This document shows positions 26,124-32,597 of a DNA stretch of 32,597 nt, one piece after another. The notes under the pieces were generated by a model that was given only the letters and a program-made list of their open reading frames with translations, was not told the origin of the DNA and made no database searches. Each line of letters opens with the position of its first letter. Position 1 is the first letter of the stretch. The stretch comes from Armatimonadaceae bacterium (GTDB taxonomy: Bacteria > Armatimonadota > Armatimonadia > Armatimonadales > Armatimonadaceae). The stretch covers positions 1 to 32,597 of the forward strand of contig JAUJNC010000032.1 in assembly GCA_030446525.1 (NCBI GenBank), in the 5' to 3' direction. The position numbers and the translations under genes were made by a program.

Positions 26124-26918
26124 AGATCTCCGCCGCGTCTCCTTTTATCAACTGTATGTTGTACTTATCGCGCCAAAACGCTTCTTGAACGTCTGTGAAA
26201 TCGTACATTACCGCAAAACTTAGCGGGATCGTTTTTGGCTTTCAGAGCATTACGGCAATCGTCGAGTATAGCGCGAAAGTTGTCATCCGACAGAGAGAGT
26301 AGCCAATAAATACGAATGTCCGCCGTAACAACTCTCGCTTTAGCCGGGTGAACAATGGCTTGCGGTTTAACTCGTAATACCTGTAGTCCTCTCGAGTCAG
26401 TATCAACCGCCCTTCGTCCGTGTTGGCGGCTTCTATGCTCCCGTGAAGCTTATAGTACGGAACGTCACTCTCACCGAATTGACTTACTTCTTCCTTCGCA
26501 GAGAACACAGGTACAATCCGCCCTGCCGGAACAATCGACGGGAGTTGTGCTGCCTGTTCCACAAGGTTATCATAGTTTGTAGTGTAGATAACATCCCATG
26601 GGAGCTGAACTAAAGCGAGGGTGAGCTGCGCCTGGGTGGAACTTGATAAACTTGTCGTAAATATACTGGTTGACGCTTTGAGCACCCAGACGGTGGGAGG
26701 CAATTTCTGCAGCTTCCTGTAGGGAGGTGTCGAGATTCGGGCTTTCCAGCAGGTCTCTACAGATCCATTTGCTCAATCCTTGGCCCAACGGGAAAGCTCG
26801 CCGGCGTCATTACGCACTCCTGCGTTTATGCCCGCGCCAGAAACAATGTTGCCGTTCTTTGAGTCAAGCGGTCGCAAATCGTCGCGATTGCTTGTTCGAT
26901 CCCTTCATGACTAATCAC
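26124..26918 (-). pseudogene. SIR2-like NADase domain, N-terminal part of the split SIR2-STAND gene
   Basis: A GTG at 26918 with GGGAGAAG upstream begins ISHEGIEQAIATICDRLTQR and leads to TATLFL. In successive frames one then reads GAGINAGVRNDAGEL (SIR2 nucleotide loop), GLSKWICRDLLESPNLDTSL, DVIYTTNYDNLVEQ (TTNYD motif), VPYYKLHGSIEA (catalytic-type His), RTFVFIGYSL, SDDNFRAILDDC and VMYDFTDVQEAF to KGDAAEIL at the MITE. Frame changes are needed near 26840, 26793, 26635, 26295 (a CT-repeat expansion of two bases) and 26215. SIR2 domains in such proteins hydrolyse NAD+ to abort infection; this one cannot be made intact. Confidence 0.8.
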
Positions 26919-27056
26919 GAGTACTTCTCCCAGCCGGTATGTAAGCAGATAATTTCTTTGAAGTACGCCTGTGTTCCTGCCCTGATACTACATGCTTACC
27001 GCCGATTCACTACGAACAATGTCGGTTTTTACCCTGGCTGATTTACGAGCGGCGAC

Positions 27057-27083
27057 CTGAGGCGCCTACTCTAGACGCCTCAG
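27057..27083 (-). terminator. weak hairpin after the ImmA-like gene
   Basis: CTGAGGCG (27057-27064) pairs with CGCCTCAG (27076-27083) just past the stop of the minus-strand gene. No T tract follows, so the function is uncertain. Confidence 0.35.
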
Positions 27084-27087
27084 ACAC

Positions 27088-28323
27088 TTACTCTGCCTGT
27101 AGGCTGCGCGGCCTCCACTCAAACCTTTCGTCGTCGAAGTCAAACAGGGTTTCACCTTGGTCGTTGACCCTCTTAAGCCGCAACGGGACGGACATGGCGG
27201 TAGGGTCTTTGGGAGAAACTCCGGTATCATCCGGGACAACGCGGCGACGCTTTGCCGAATCCGAGTTATGGCTGAATAACCAGTAAACATCATCGCGCTC
27301 AACGACGCCAGGACGCTGCAATTGCTTTTTCAGGCGGCACACATGGCTGGGGTGAACGGCAACGACAAAGACTCCGCGCTCCTGGCGCGTCCTAAACGGC
27401 TTGACGAGAACCGATAAGTCGTAGGTGTCGAAAAGGTTGTTCCAGTGATGCTCGTAGCTGGAACCGCCGTTGATACCGGACAGGAAAAGACAGTGCTCGT
27501 CATCCACTGCCCGACGTACTTCGCGCGGCATGACACGCCACTCGTAATGGGACGGCACGTTGTAGATGGGAAGCGCGCCCTGCTTCCACGCTGCGCGACG
27601 CCGTGATATCCACGACGTCCTGATAATGTCCTCGATGCGGACAGCCACGCCGCCGGACGCATTTAAAGTTCCTGATAGTTTTGGACAACGCCTATCCGGA
27701 GCGCGCTCGAAATGGCAACGTGCCGCATAGAACGGCCCATCAGCGGCAATATAATCCCGGAGTTGACGGGCAACACCAGCGATGGTGTCGCTGAAGGAGT
27801 GAGTCAGCCCTTCAAGATCATAGCCGATAGCGTCCACGGTGGGCACGAACTCCTCCAGAGGCATCTTGATGTGGGCTGCGAATTTGTTGGCGTTGCGCTC
27901 CTGTTCCTGCCGGTGTTCTTTCTTGTCCAGCCTGTACACGTGGGGATTGAGGGCCGCTGTTACGGCCACTAGAATCTCGTAAAGTTCGTGGAACAGCGTT
28001 TTCACCCGGCTCGCAGGAGGGCGCTCGTCGTTCACGTAGATCAAAATGCCTGTCGGCGTGAAGGTCCAAGCCCCTCTGCGGTTTTGGTGCTGTTCCATCA
28101 AAGGGACGGTGGTTATTGTGACATTCCCAAGCCCGAGAAGTAAGTCGCGGGCTTCGTCGAGATGCAAGGGGCAACGTAGATTGAAGGCGCATCGGAAGCG
28201 TTGCGCCACGACCTGAGGATCAACACGGGTTAGCTCTACACCGTCGTAAAGCAGAGAGCCACAGAATAGCACAAGCTCGCGAGGGGCTACTTCGAGGATG
28301 TTCGAAACGCGCGGTTCACTCAT
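27088..28323 (-). CDS. ImmA/IrrE-like metallopeptidase domain protein
   Basis: The 411-residue protein has an ATG (28321-28323) that overlaps the end of the XRE gene, so the two are co-translated. The N-terminal 200 residues match ImmA/IrrE peptidases: ILIYVNDERPPASRVKTLFH, then the metal motif HELYE (112-116) and ERNANKFAAHIKMP with the third ligand region. The usual motif is HExxH; the second ligand here is Glu. The C-terminal 200 residues are not recognised. In ICEBs1-type elements ImmA cleaves the partner repressor ImmR on DNA damage or quorum signals to induce excision. The pairing with an XRE repressor supports the same role here by inference. Confidence 0.75.
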   Translation of the reverse strand: MSEPRVSNILEVAPRELVLFCGSLLYDGVELTRVDPQVVAQRFRCAFNLRCPLHLDEARDLLLGLGNVTITTVPLMEQHQNRRGAWTFTPTGILIYVNDERPPASRVKTLFHELYEILVAVTAALNPHVYRLDKKEHRQEQERNANKFAAHIKMPLEEFVPTVDAIGYDLEGLTHSFSDTIAGVARQLRDYIAADGPFYAARCHFERAPDRRCPKLSGTLNASGGVAVRIEDIIRTSWISRRRAAWKQGALPIYNVPSHYEWRVMPREVRRAVDDEHCLFLSGINGGSSYEHHWNNLFDTYDLSVLVKPFRTRQERGVFVVAVHPSHVCRLKKQLQRPGVVERDDVYWLFSHNSDSAKRRRVVPDDTGVSPKDPTAMSVPLRLKRVNDQGETLFDFDDERFEWRPRSLQAE

Positions 28324-28753
28324 TACCCGTTTCCTCCTCTTGCTCCTTCAATTCCGCCAGCAGATCAACGCCTGTGACTGTCTGGTACATCTCGATGATG
28401 AACCGCTTGCCTGCTGGAGTCAGTTCATCAGTCGTCATGTGCGTGCCGAACGTGAAGCGAGGATCGTTGACCACGTACTCGTAAGCCCGATCAAGGAGGT
28501 TACCGTATAGTTCATAGTCCTCTGGCTCCTGAATCTTCGCGGCTGCCATCAAAGCTTTCAGGCTGACTTTGTACAGGCGGGCAAGTCGACGTAACACCTC
28601 CGGCTTGGGCGGGTTCCTCTCGCCCTTCTCGATTAGCAGCAAGTACGGGCTTGAGATACCTGCCTCCGCCTCCACGTCCCGCAGAGACAATCCTTGCCTG
28701 GTTCGCAGAGAGTAGATATACCTGCCAAACTCCTTTCGCTCTTCCTCTGTCAT
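28316..28753 (-). CDS. XRE family transcriptional repressor (ImmR/CI-like)
   Basis: The 145-residue protein starts from the ATG at 28753 (GGGAGGGG upstream); a longer frame starts 10 codons earlier without a better site. The N-terminal helix-turn-helix has RTRQGLSLRDVEAEAGIS, then SPYLLLIEKGERNPPKPEVL, characteristic of XRE/CI repressors. The acidic C-terminal half probably serves dimerisation. It is transcribed divergently from a Cro-like gene across a 159-bp region with two promoters and a perfect 12-bp palindrome, and is followed by the ImmA-like gene. It is the likely master repressor of the integrated element, controlled by ImmA cleavage. Confidence 0.85.
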   Translation of the reverse strand: MTEEERKEFGRYIYSLRTRQGLSLRDVEAEAGISSPYLLLIEKGERNPPKPEVLRRLARLYKVSLKALMAAAKIQEPEDYELYGNLLDRAYEYVVNDPRFTFGTHMTTDELTPAGKRFIIEMYQTVTGVDLLAELKEQEEETGNE

Positions 28754-28772
28754 GGTTGTGCCGCCCCTCCCG

Positions 28773-28784
28773 GTTGTTAACAAC
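28773..28784. promoter_or_regulatory. candidate operator, 12-bp palindrome
   Basis: GTTGTTAACAAC is a perfect palindrome just downstream of the leftward -10 box, placed to allow autoregulation by the XRE protein. A related TTGCAA-ACAA-TTGCAA repeat overlaps the -35 region (28800-28814). Confidence 0.5.
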
Positions 28785-28785
28785 T

Positions 28786-28814
28786 GTTATACAATACTTT
28801 GCAAACAATTGCAA
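28786..28814 (-). promoter_or_regulatory. leftward promoter for the XRE-ImmA pair
   Basis: On the minus strand TTGCAA (28809-28814) and TATAAC (28786-28791) are separated by 17 bp, ending 33 bp before the XRE start codon. Confidence 0.55.
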
Positions 28815-28867
28815 GCATTTCTTTTCAAAATTTGTCAGCAGGGTCTTGCCTGTTCCCGTGAGGCGTG

Positions 28868-28895
28868 TTACACTTCTGTAAAGATCTGTTAATAT
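28868..28895 (+). promoter_or_regulatory. rightward promoter for the Cro-like gene and replication operon
   Basis: TTACAC (28868-28873) and TAATAT (28890-28895) lie 16 bp apart, 17 bp before the ATG at 28913, which has its own GAGGGG site. Confidence 0.45.
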
Positions 28896-28912
28896 AGAAT
28901 AGTGAGGGGTTT

Positions 28913-29140
28913 ATGCTGAAGGTGCGCCTACGAAGCGATCGGGTACGCGAGGCTTTGCTTCGCCGAAACATCAGCCAGAATAGCCTTGCTGATCGCCTTC
29001 ACATCAGCAGTGGCTACTGCTCCCAGTTGCTGGCAGGCACCCGCTGCCCTTCCCCACGGTTGCGTTCTCGCCTGATGGGAGAACTCAAGGAAGATTTCGA
29101 CGCAATCTTTGAACCAATCGGCAGCCCAAAGGCTGGTTAA
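28913..29140 (+). CDS. small HTH (Cro-like) DNA-binding protein
   Basis: The 75-residue protein has a helix-turn-helix at about residues 19-42 (ISQNSLADRLHISSGYCSQL, then LAGTRCPSPRLR). It starts after GAGGGG and is the first gene of the rightward operon. Opposite the XRE/ImmA pair it occupies the position of a Cro- or excisionase-like regulator, which suggests a switch between maintenance and replication or excision; inferred from layout only. Confidence 0.75.
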   Translation: MLKVRLRSDRVREALLRRNISQNSLADRLHISSGYCSQLLAGTRCPSPRLRSRLMGELKEDFDAIFEPIGSPKAG

Positions 29141-29141
29141 T

Positions 29142-29324
29142 GTGTGTCAAGCACAAGGGAGCAAAGTCACCGAAGTCGTAAAAGCGAATCCCGCATGGGC
29201 CGGCTTCTTTACCGAAGCGCGCCGACTTGCCGCGCTGGCACGCGCCCGCCGTGCGGCTTGTGAACAGAGTGACACTGACGAGAACGAGACCAACAAAACA
29301 AAAGGCGGAAGCCCACGCGAATGA
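29142..29324 (+). CDS. small hypothetical protein
   Basis: The frame from GTG 29142 (AAAGG nine bases upstream) gives about 60 residues; a TTG at 29109 would extend it into the preceding gene. It has a helical Ala/Arg-rich middle (FFTEARRLAALARARRAACE) and an acidic Asn/Thr-rich tail (DTDENETNKTKGG) similar to the tail of the replication protein downstream. No family is recognised. It lies between the Cro-like gene and the next small gene in the same operon. Confidence 0.45.
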   Translation: MCQAQGSKVTEVVKANPAWAGFFTEARRLAALARARRAACEQSDTDENETNKTKGGSPRE

Positions 29325-29348
29325 GCCGCCGCCTACAAGGAGTATTTT

Positions 29349-29687
29349 ATGTTTCAAAGCAATTATCGCACGACAATGTGCGATCTGTCAAATGCCGGCG
29401 CAGGGAACGCTTGCGCTTTCCTAACCTTGTTTGCCCCGTCGGACATATGGCGGGTCGCGGAACTCTTTAAAAACAATGTTCGATTGCACACCGCGACGCC
29501 CCGCGAAATCGTCGCCTGGGTCATGCGCGACATAGACAGCTTCCTGCACGACGGCGGCTCGGGCGAGTTGCGCTGCACATTGCTCACACTACGCGACGCG
29601 ATACAGGCCAGCCCCGAGGCGGCCACACGATACGCGAGATATGTCAAGCTGCGGACGGCGCGCGCGCAAGGCCAGGCACGCCCGTGA
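29349..29687 (+). CDS. hypothetical protein of the mobile-element operon
   Basis: The 112-residue protein starts from the ATG at 29349 with AAGGAG six bases upstream. It is mainly helical (SDIWRVAELFKNNVRLHTA; EIVAWVMRDIDSFLHDGG). Its TGA overlaps the GTG of the replication protein gene (GTGA), so it is translationally coupled to it and probably serves replication or regulation of the element. No family is recognised. Confidence 0.6.
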   Translation: MFQSNYRTTMCDLSNAGAGNACAFLTLFAPSDIWRVAELFKNNVRLHTATPREIVAWVMRDIDSFLHDGGSGELRCTLLTLRDAIQASPEAATRYARYVKLRTARAQGQARP

Positions 29688-32011
29688 GTGACAACATCTT
29701 GAGCCCGATGCGCCCCCTGCTTCCTGAAGGCTGCGTGGTTGAAGTGCGCGCCTTGAACACCCGCAGGGGGACCATCAGCGGCTATTACGATGACCCCGAG
29801 AAGCTCGCACGGGACGCCGCCACCCTGTCCGGCAAGGCACAAGGCATCTTCTTTACGCTGAACCGGGTGCGGCCCGACCTGCTGGCGCGCAGCGCGAACC
29901 GATTGACCGAATACGCCCGGCACACCACCAGCGACGCCGACATCCTGCGCCGCACCTTGCTCCTCATCGACTTTGACGCAAAGCGGCCCGCCGGCATCTC
30001 GGCCACCGACGCCGAGCACCAAGCCGCCATGGACCGCGCCCGCGCCGTCTACCAGTTCCTGCGGGCGCAGGGCTGGCCCGATCTGTTCACCGCCGACAGC
30101 GGCAACGGGGCGCACCTGCTCGCGCCCATAGACCTGCCCAACGACGCCGCCGCGGCCGACCTGCTGCGCCGCGTGCTGGAGGCGCTCGCCTTCCGCTTCG
30201 ATGACGACGCCGTAGAGATCGACAAGAAGACCTTTAACGCGGCCCGCATCTGCAAACTCTACGGCACGCTGGCCGCCAAGGGCGACAGCACGGAGGACAG
30301 GCCGCACCGGATGGCGCGCCTGCTGCACGTTCCCGAGAAACGCGAGCCGGTGTCGCTGGCGCAGTTGGAAGCCATCGCCGCGCTCTTGCCCTGCCCGGAA
30401 GCCAACGAAGCGGCTCCACCGTCCAGAGGGCTTTTTGGCGCACGCGGGTCGTACGAGGGCAGCTTTGACCTGGCTCGGTGGATCGAGCAAAGTAACCTGC
30501 CGGTACAGCGGGAAGGTCCGTGGAACGGCGGGCGCCGCTGGATACTGAGCCCCTGTCCCTGGAACCCGGATCACACCAACGGCGCCGCCTATATCGTGCA
30601 GCTGTCCAGCGGTGCCATCGACGCCGGCTGCCATCATAACGGGTGCCGCGGCAAGGGCTGGCCGGAACTACGCGACACCGTGGAACCACGATGGCGTGAC
30701 CGCAATGCAGCGGTGAGACCCAGCGGCACGACTACTCCGAACAGATGGGAGGTGCGCCCGGCAAGCGCCTCCTGGCCCGCGCCGCCCGACGAAGCGGCCT
30801 ACTACGGGCTGGCCGGCGAGATCGTGCGCGCCGTCGAGCCGCACACCGAGAGCGACCCGATCGCGCTGCTCGTGCATCTGCTTGTCGCCTTCGGCAACCT
30901 GATCGGACGTCAACCTCATTGCCGCGTCGGTGCGACCTGGCACCGGGGCAACCTGTTCGCCTGCATCGTGGGCAGGACGGGCGTCGGGCGCAAAGGCAGC
31001 GCCGAAGACGAAGTGCGCGCCATCATCCAGGGCGTGGACCCGGACTGGAACCAGGACCGCGTCAAATCCGGGCTCTCGTCGGGAGAGGGGCTGATCTTCA
31101 ACGTCCGCGACGGGCGCGACGAGTTCGAAGGCGGCGACGACAAGCGCCTCCTGAGCATCGAGTCCGAGCTGGCCAGCGTCCTGAAGGTCATGGAGCGTCA
31201 GGGCAACATCATCAGCGAGCGCATCCGCAACGCCTGGGACGGCAAGAAGCTGGAGACCATGACGCGCCGGGACCCGCTGGTGGCCACGGACCCGCATGTC
31301 AGCATCATCGGGCACATCACGCCCGAGGAGCTCGCCCGCTGCCTGGGGGCCGCCAACATGACCAACGGGTTCGTCAACCGCTTCCTCTGGACTCTGTCGA
31401 AGAAGTCCAGAGACCTGCCCGACGGCGGCACTTTGACGGATGCCGACCGCGCCCCCCTGATCGAGCGGCTCAAGGGAGCCGCCGACTGGGCGCGCGGCGT
31501 CGGACGGGTAGAGCGAGACGAGGAGGCCCGGCAGATGTGGCACGCCGTGTACCCCAAACTGAACGCCGAGGTCTCCGGGCTCTATGGCGCCGCCACCTCG
31601 CGCGCCGCCCCGCAGGTGCTGCGCCTCTCGCTGCTGTACGCGCTGCTCGACCGCTCGCCCGCGATACGCCCGCCGCATCTGCTGGCGGCGCTGGCCCTGT
31701 GGGAGTACGCGGCGGCATCCGCCCGCTACCTCTTCGGCGACGCTCTGGGCGACCCGGAGGCCGATGAGATACTGCGTGCGCTGCGGGCCGCGCCGGGCGG
31801 TCTCACCCGCACGGAGATCAACGACCTTTTCGGCAGGAACAAGAACGCGGCGCAGATCACGCGCGCCCTGAAGCTGCTGGCGGAGCGGGGGCTCGCCTGC
31901 TCGCAGACGGCGCCAGCGGACGGCAAAGGGCGTCCAACGGAAACATGGTGCGCGGCACCGGTTACGAAAGAAACGAACGAAACGAAAGAAGTCCCTGCGC
32001 CACCGAATTAA
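29684..32011 (+). CDS. PrimPol-type primase fused to a zinc finger and a DUF3987 helicase-like domain
   Basis: The 775-residue replication protein starts at a GTG coupled to the upstream gene. Residues 1-230 look like an archaeo-eukaryotic primase of the PrimPol type: LLLIDFDAKRP with Asp96 and Asp98, ADSGNGAHLLAP (139-144), AVEIDKKTFNAARICKLYGT (Asp180 and the nucleotide-binding loop). A zinc-finger-like segment follows with CPWNPDH (291-297) and CHHNGC (316-321). From about 360 on, a DUF3987 ATPase with the P-loop-like GRTGVGRKGS (430-439), then SSGEGLIFNV and a C-terminal winged-helix-like part (GGLTRTEINDLFGRNKNAAQ). Such proteins initiate replication of plasmids, phage satellites and integrative elements. 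The tail (VTKETNETKEVPAPP) is low-complexity. Confidence 0.85.
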   Translation: MSDNILSPMRPLLPEGCVVEVRALNTRRGTISGYYDDPEKLARDAATLSGKAQGIFFTLNRVRPDLLARSANRLTEYARHTTSDADILRRTLLLIDFDAKRPAGISATDAEHQAAMDRARAVYQFLRAQGWPDLFTADSGNGAHLLAPIDLPNDAAAADLLRRVLEALAFRFDDDAVEIDKKTFNAARICKLYGTLAAKGDSTEDRPHRMARLLHVPEKREPVSLAQLEAIAALLPCPEANEAAPPSRGLFGARGSYEGSFDLARWIEQSNLPVQREGPWNGGRRWILSPCPWNPDHTNGAAYIVQLSSGAIDAGCHHNGCRGKGWPELRDTVEPRWRDRNAAVRPSGTTTPNRWEVRPASASWPAPPDEAAYYGLAGEIVRAVEPHTESDPIALLVHLLVAFGNLIGRQPHCRVGATWHRGNLFACIVGRTGVGRKGSAEDEVRAIIQGVDPDWNQDRVKSGLSSGEGLIFNVRDGRDEFEGGDDKRLLSIESELASVLKVMERQGNIISERIRNAWDGKKLETMTRRDPLVATDPHVSIIGHITPEELARCLGAANMTNGFVNRFLWTLSKKSRDLPDGGTLTDADRAPLIERLKGAADWARGVGRVERDEEARQMWHAVYPKLNAEVSGLYGAATSRAAPQVLRLSLLYALLDRSPAIRPPHLLAALALWEYAAASARYLFGDALGDPEADEILRALRAAPGGLTRTEINDLFGRNKNAAQITRALKLLAERGLACSQTAPADGKGRPTETWCAAPVTKETNETKEVPAPPN

Positions 32012-32151
32012 TTCGTTAGTCTCGTTTTATTCGTAGCGCAGAGAGAGTGCAGACAATGGGGCATTTGCTGGACATAGCCAAGAAAGCCATGGCGCGCGAG
32101 CGGGCGGGTTCGTCTGTCGGGTCTTCCTGCCCGGGTTACGAAAGAAACGAA
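31961..32151 (+). repeat. direct repeat GTTACGAAAGAAACGAA flanking the end of the primase gene
   Basis: The 17-bp unit occurs at 31961-31977 (end of the primase gene) and at 32135-32151 (start of the next gene), each followed by further GAAACGA or TAAACGA units. Related inverse copies (TTCGTT, TCTCGTTTTATTCGT) lie in the short gap 32012-32036. They could be iterons of a replication origin, or a conserved low-complexity peptide tract. Confidence 0.5.
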
Positions 32152-32535
32152 GTAAACGAGATAAGCGGGGCAGAGCGGGCGGGGCGCTTCGACCGCCCGC
32201 CCGCCGCGGCGCCGATGACGCCGAAGGAGGCGGGGCAAATGGGCCTGTCGGAGTTCGCCCGCGCGGGGCTGCTGCTTGCCGTGCGCCTGCCGCTGCTCGG
32301 GGAGACGGTGTGGCTCGCTTCCGATAACGCGAAGATCGAAGCGGACGCGCGCGGACACCTGAAGGGGTGCGTCGTCTACCGGGCGCACGAATGGGCGCAT
32401 CTGGTGGAGTGCGTGGCGCGGGGAATGGACCTGCGGGACCTGCGCCTGATCCACGAGGCGAAGAAGGTCTTCGGCGGCGAACTGTTGCCGGAAGACGAAG
32501 CGGCGCAAACGCGAGGAGGTTGCACAAGACCATGA
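32056..32535 (+). CDS. hypothetical protein downstream of the primase gene
   Basis: The 159-residue protein starts from the ATG at 32056 (AGAGAG upstream); a GTG at 32047 is possible. The N terminus MGHLLDIAKKAMARERA is followed by a low-complexity YERNEVNEIS-like tract. The C-terminal half is a small compact domain (GLSEFARAGLLLAVRLPLLG; YRAHEWAHLVECVARGMD). No family is recognised. Its TGA overlaps the ATG of the next gene (ATGA). Position next to the replication protein suggests an accessory role in the element. Confidence 0.65.
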   Translation: MGHLLDIAKKAMARERAGSSVGSSCPGYERNEVNEISGAERAGRFDRPPAAAPMTPKEAGQMGLSEFARAGLLLAVRLPLLGETVWLASDNAKIEADARGHLKGCVVYRAHEWAHLVECVARGMDLRDLRLIHEAKKVFGGELLPEDEAAQTRGGCTRP

Positions 32536-32597
32536 GCTGGGAGACGCGCGGCGGCAGGCGCTACTACTACCATGCCCTGAAGGTGAACGGTCGTGTT
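32532..32597 (+). CDS. partial ORF cut by the window end
   Basis: The frame begins MSWETRGGRRYYYHALKVNG and runs off the window after 22 codons. Short proteins starting in this way (WETRGGRRYYY) occur next to primase genes in mobile DNA of related bacteria as far as I recall; the function is unknown. The ATG overlaps the previous stop codon. Confidence 0.5.
   Translation, partial: MSWETRGGRRYYYHALKVNGRV

Noticed and set aside
26881..26910. A TTCGATCCC sequence resembling a tRNA T-arm
   Set aside because: No acceptor, anticodon or D-arm pairing surrounds it, and it lies in the N-terminal SIR2 coding part.
29363..30637. A 424-residue antisense frame over the primase gene
   Set aside because: It is Gly/Val/Ala-rich without any family pattern and opposite a well-supported gene.
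1..32597. CRISPR array
   Set aside because: No regularly spaced repeats of 25-40 bp were seen anywhere in the window.

Overview
The window is GC-rich bacterial DNA with short intergenic gaps. It looks like part of an Armatimonadota-type (or related planctomycete/Chloroflexi-like) chromosome. The evidence is a prepilin-like protein with the [12 protein letters not shown] and H-X9-DG signatures, a PEP-CTERM exported protein, remnants of a DUF6785-type membrane protein and a sulfatase, and many sugar-related oxidoreductases. The phylum assignment is inference from these families; there is no rRNA or tRNA here.

Left part (1-13036) is accessory carbohydrate and small-molecule metabolism. The intact plus-strand run is an SDR oxidoreductase, a neutral-ceramidase-like protein and a DUF3830 protein. 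A minus-strand block follows (2560-5094), in which an enolase-superfamily racemase gene and a second ceramidase-like gene are both broken by many frameshifts. Next come a six-hairpin glycosidase and an S9 peptidase with one late frameshift. After these is a cluster with a PIG-L deacetylase, a glucosamine-6-phosphate-isomerase-like protein, fragments of a sulfatase and a DUF6785 protein, and a Gfo/Idh/MocA oxidoreductase.

Middle part (13037-22513) mixes defence remnants and housekeeping-type genes. It begins with the C-terminal stump of a possible ZorA/MotA-like protein coupled to an intact ZorB/MotB-like OmpA protein, then a decayed ComM fragment and a HEPN-motif protein. These are followed by a PEP-CTERM protein, a prepilin-like protein framed by two strong palindromes, an SDR, a HAD gene with an internal deletion, an MFS transporter with an in-frame TGA, and a 5'-truncated ComM.

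Right part (22514-27087) is visibly more AT-rich and looks horizontally acquired. It holds a candidate small RNA with its own promoter and a 15-bp-stem terminator, an intact IS1-family element (22751-23563) with terminal inverted repeats and an 8-bp target duplication, and the most interesting locus of the window. That locus is a SIR2 - STAND NTPase - TPR - cold-shock-like gene cut in two by a 234-bp MITE with a TA duplication. Removing the MITE on paper joins the two halves in frame, giving an ancestral protein of roughly 1030 residues with the architecture of SIR2-STAND (AVAST type V-like) antiphage proteins. The SIR2 half has several further indels, while the 743-codon NTPase/TPR half is open.

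The end (27088-32597) is the start of an integrated mobile element: an XRE repressor and ImmA-type protein facing a small Cro-like HTH protein across a compact promoter/operator region, then small accessory genes, a PrimPol-zinc-finger-DUF3987 replication protein and two further accessory ORFs, the last cut by the window end.

A recurring theme is gene decay by indels, nonsense codons, truncations and insertions, concentrated in certain genes while their neighbours are intact. Some single-base events could be assembly errors; the large deletions and insertions cannot.
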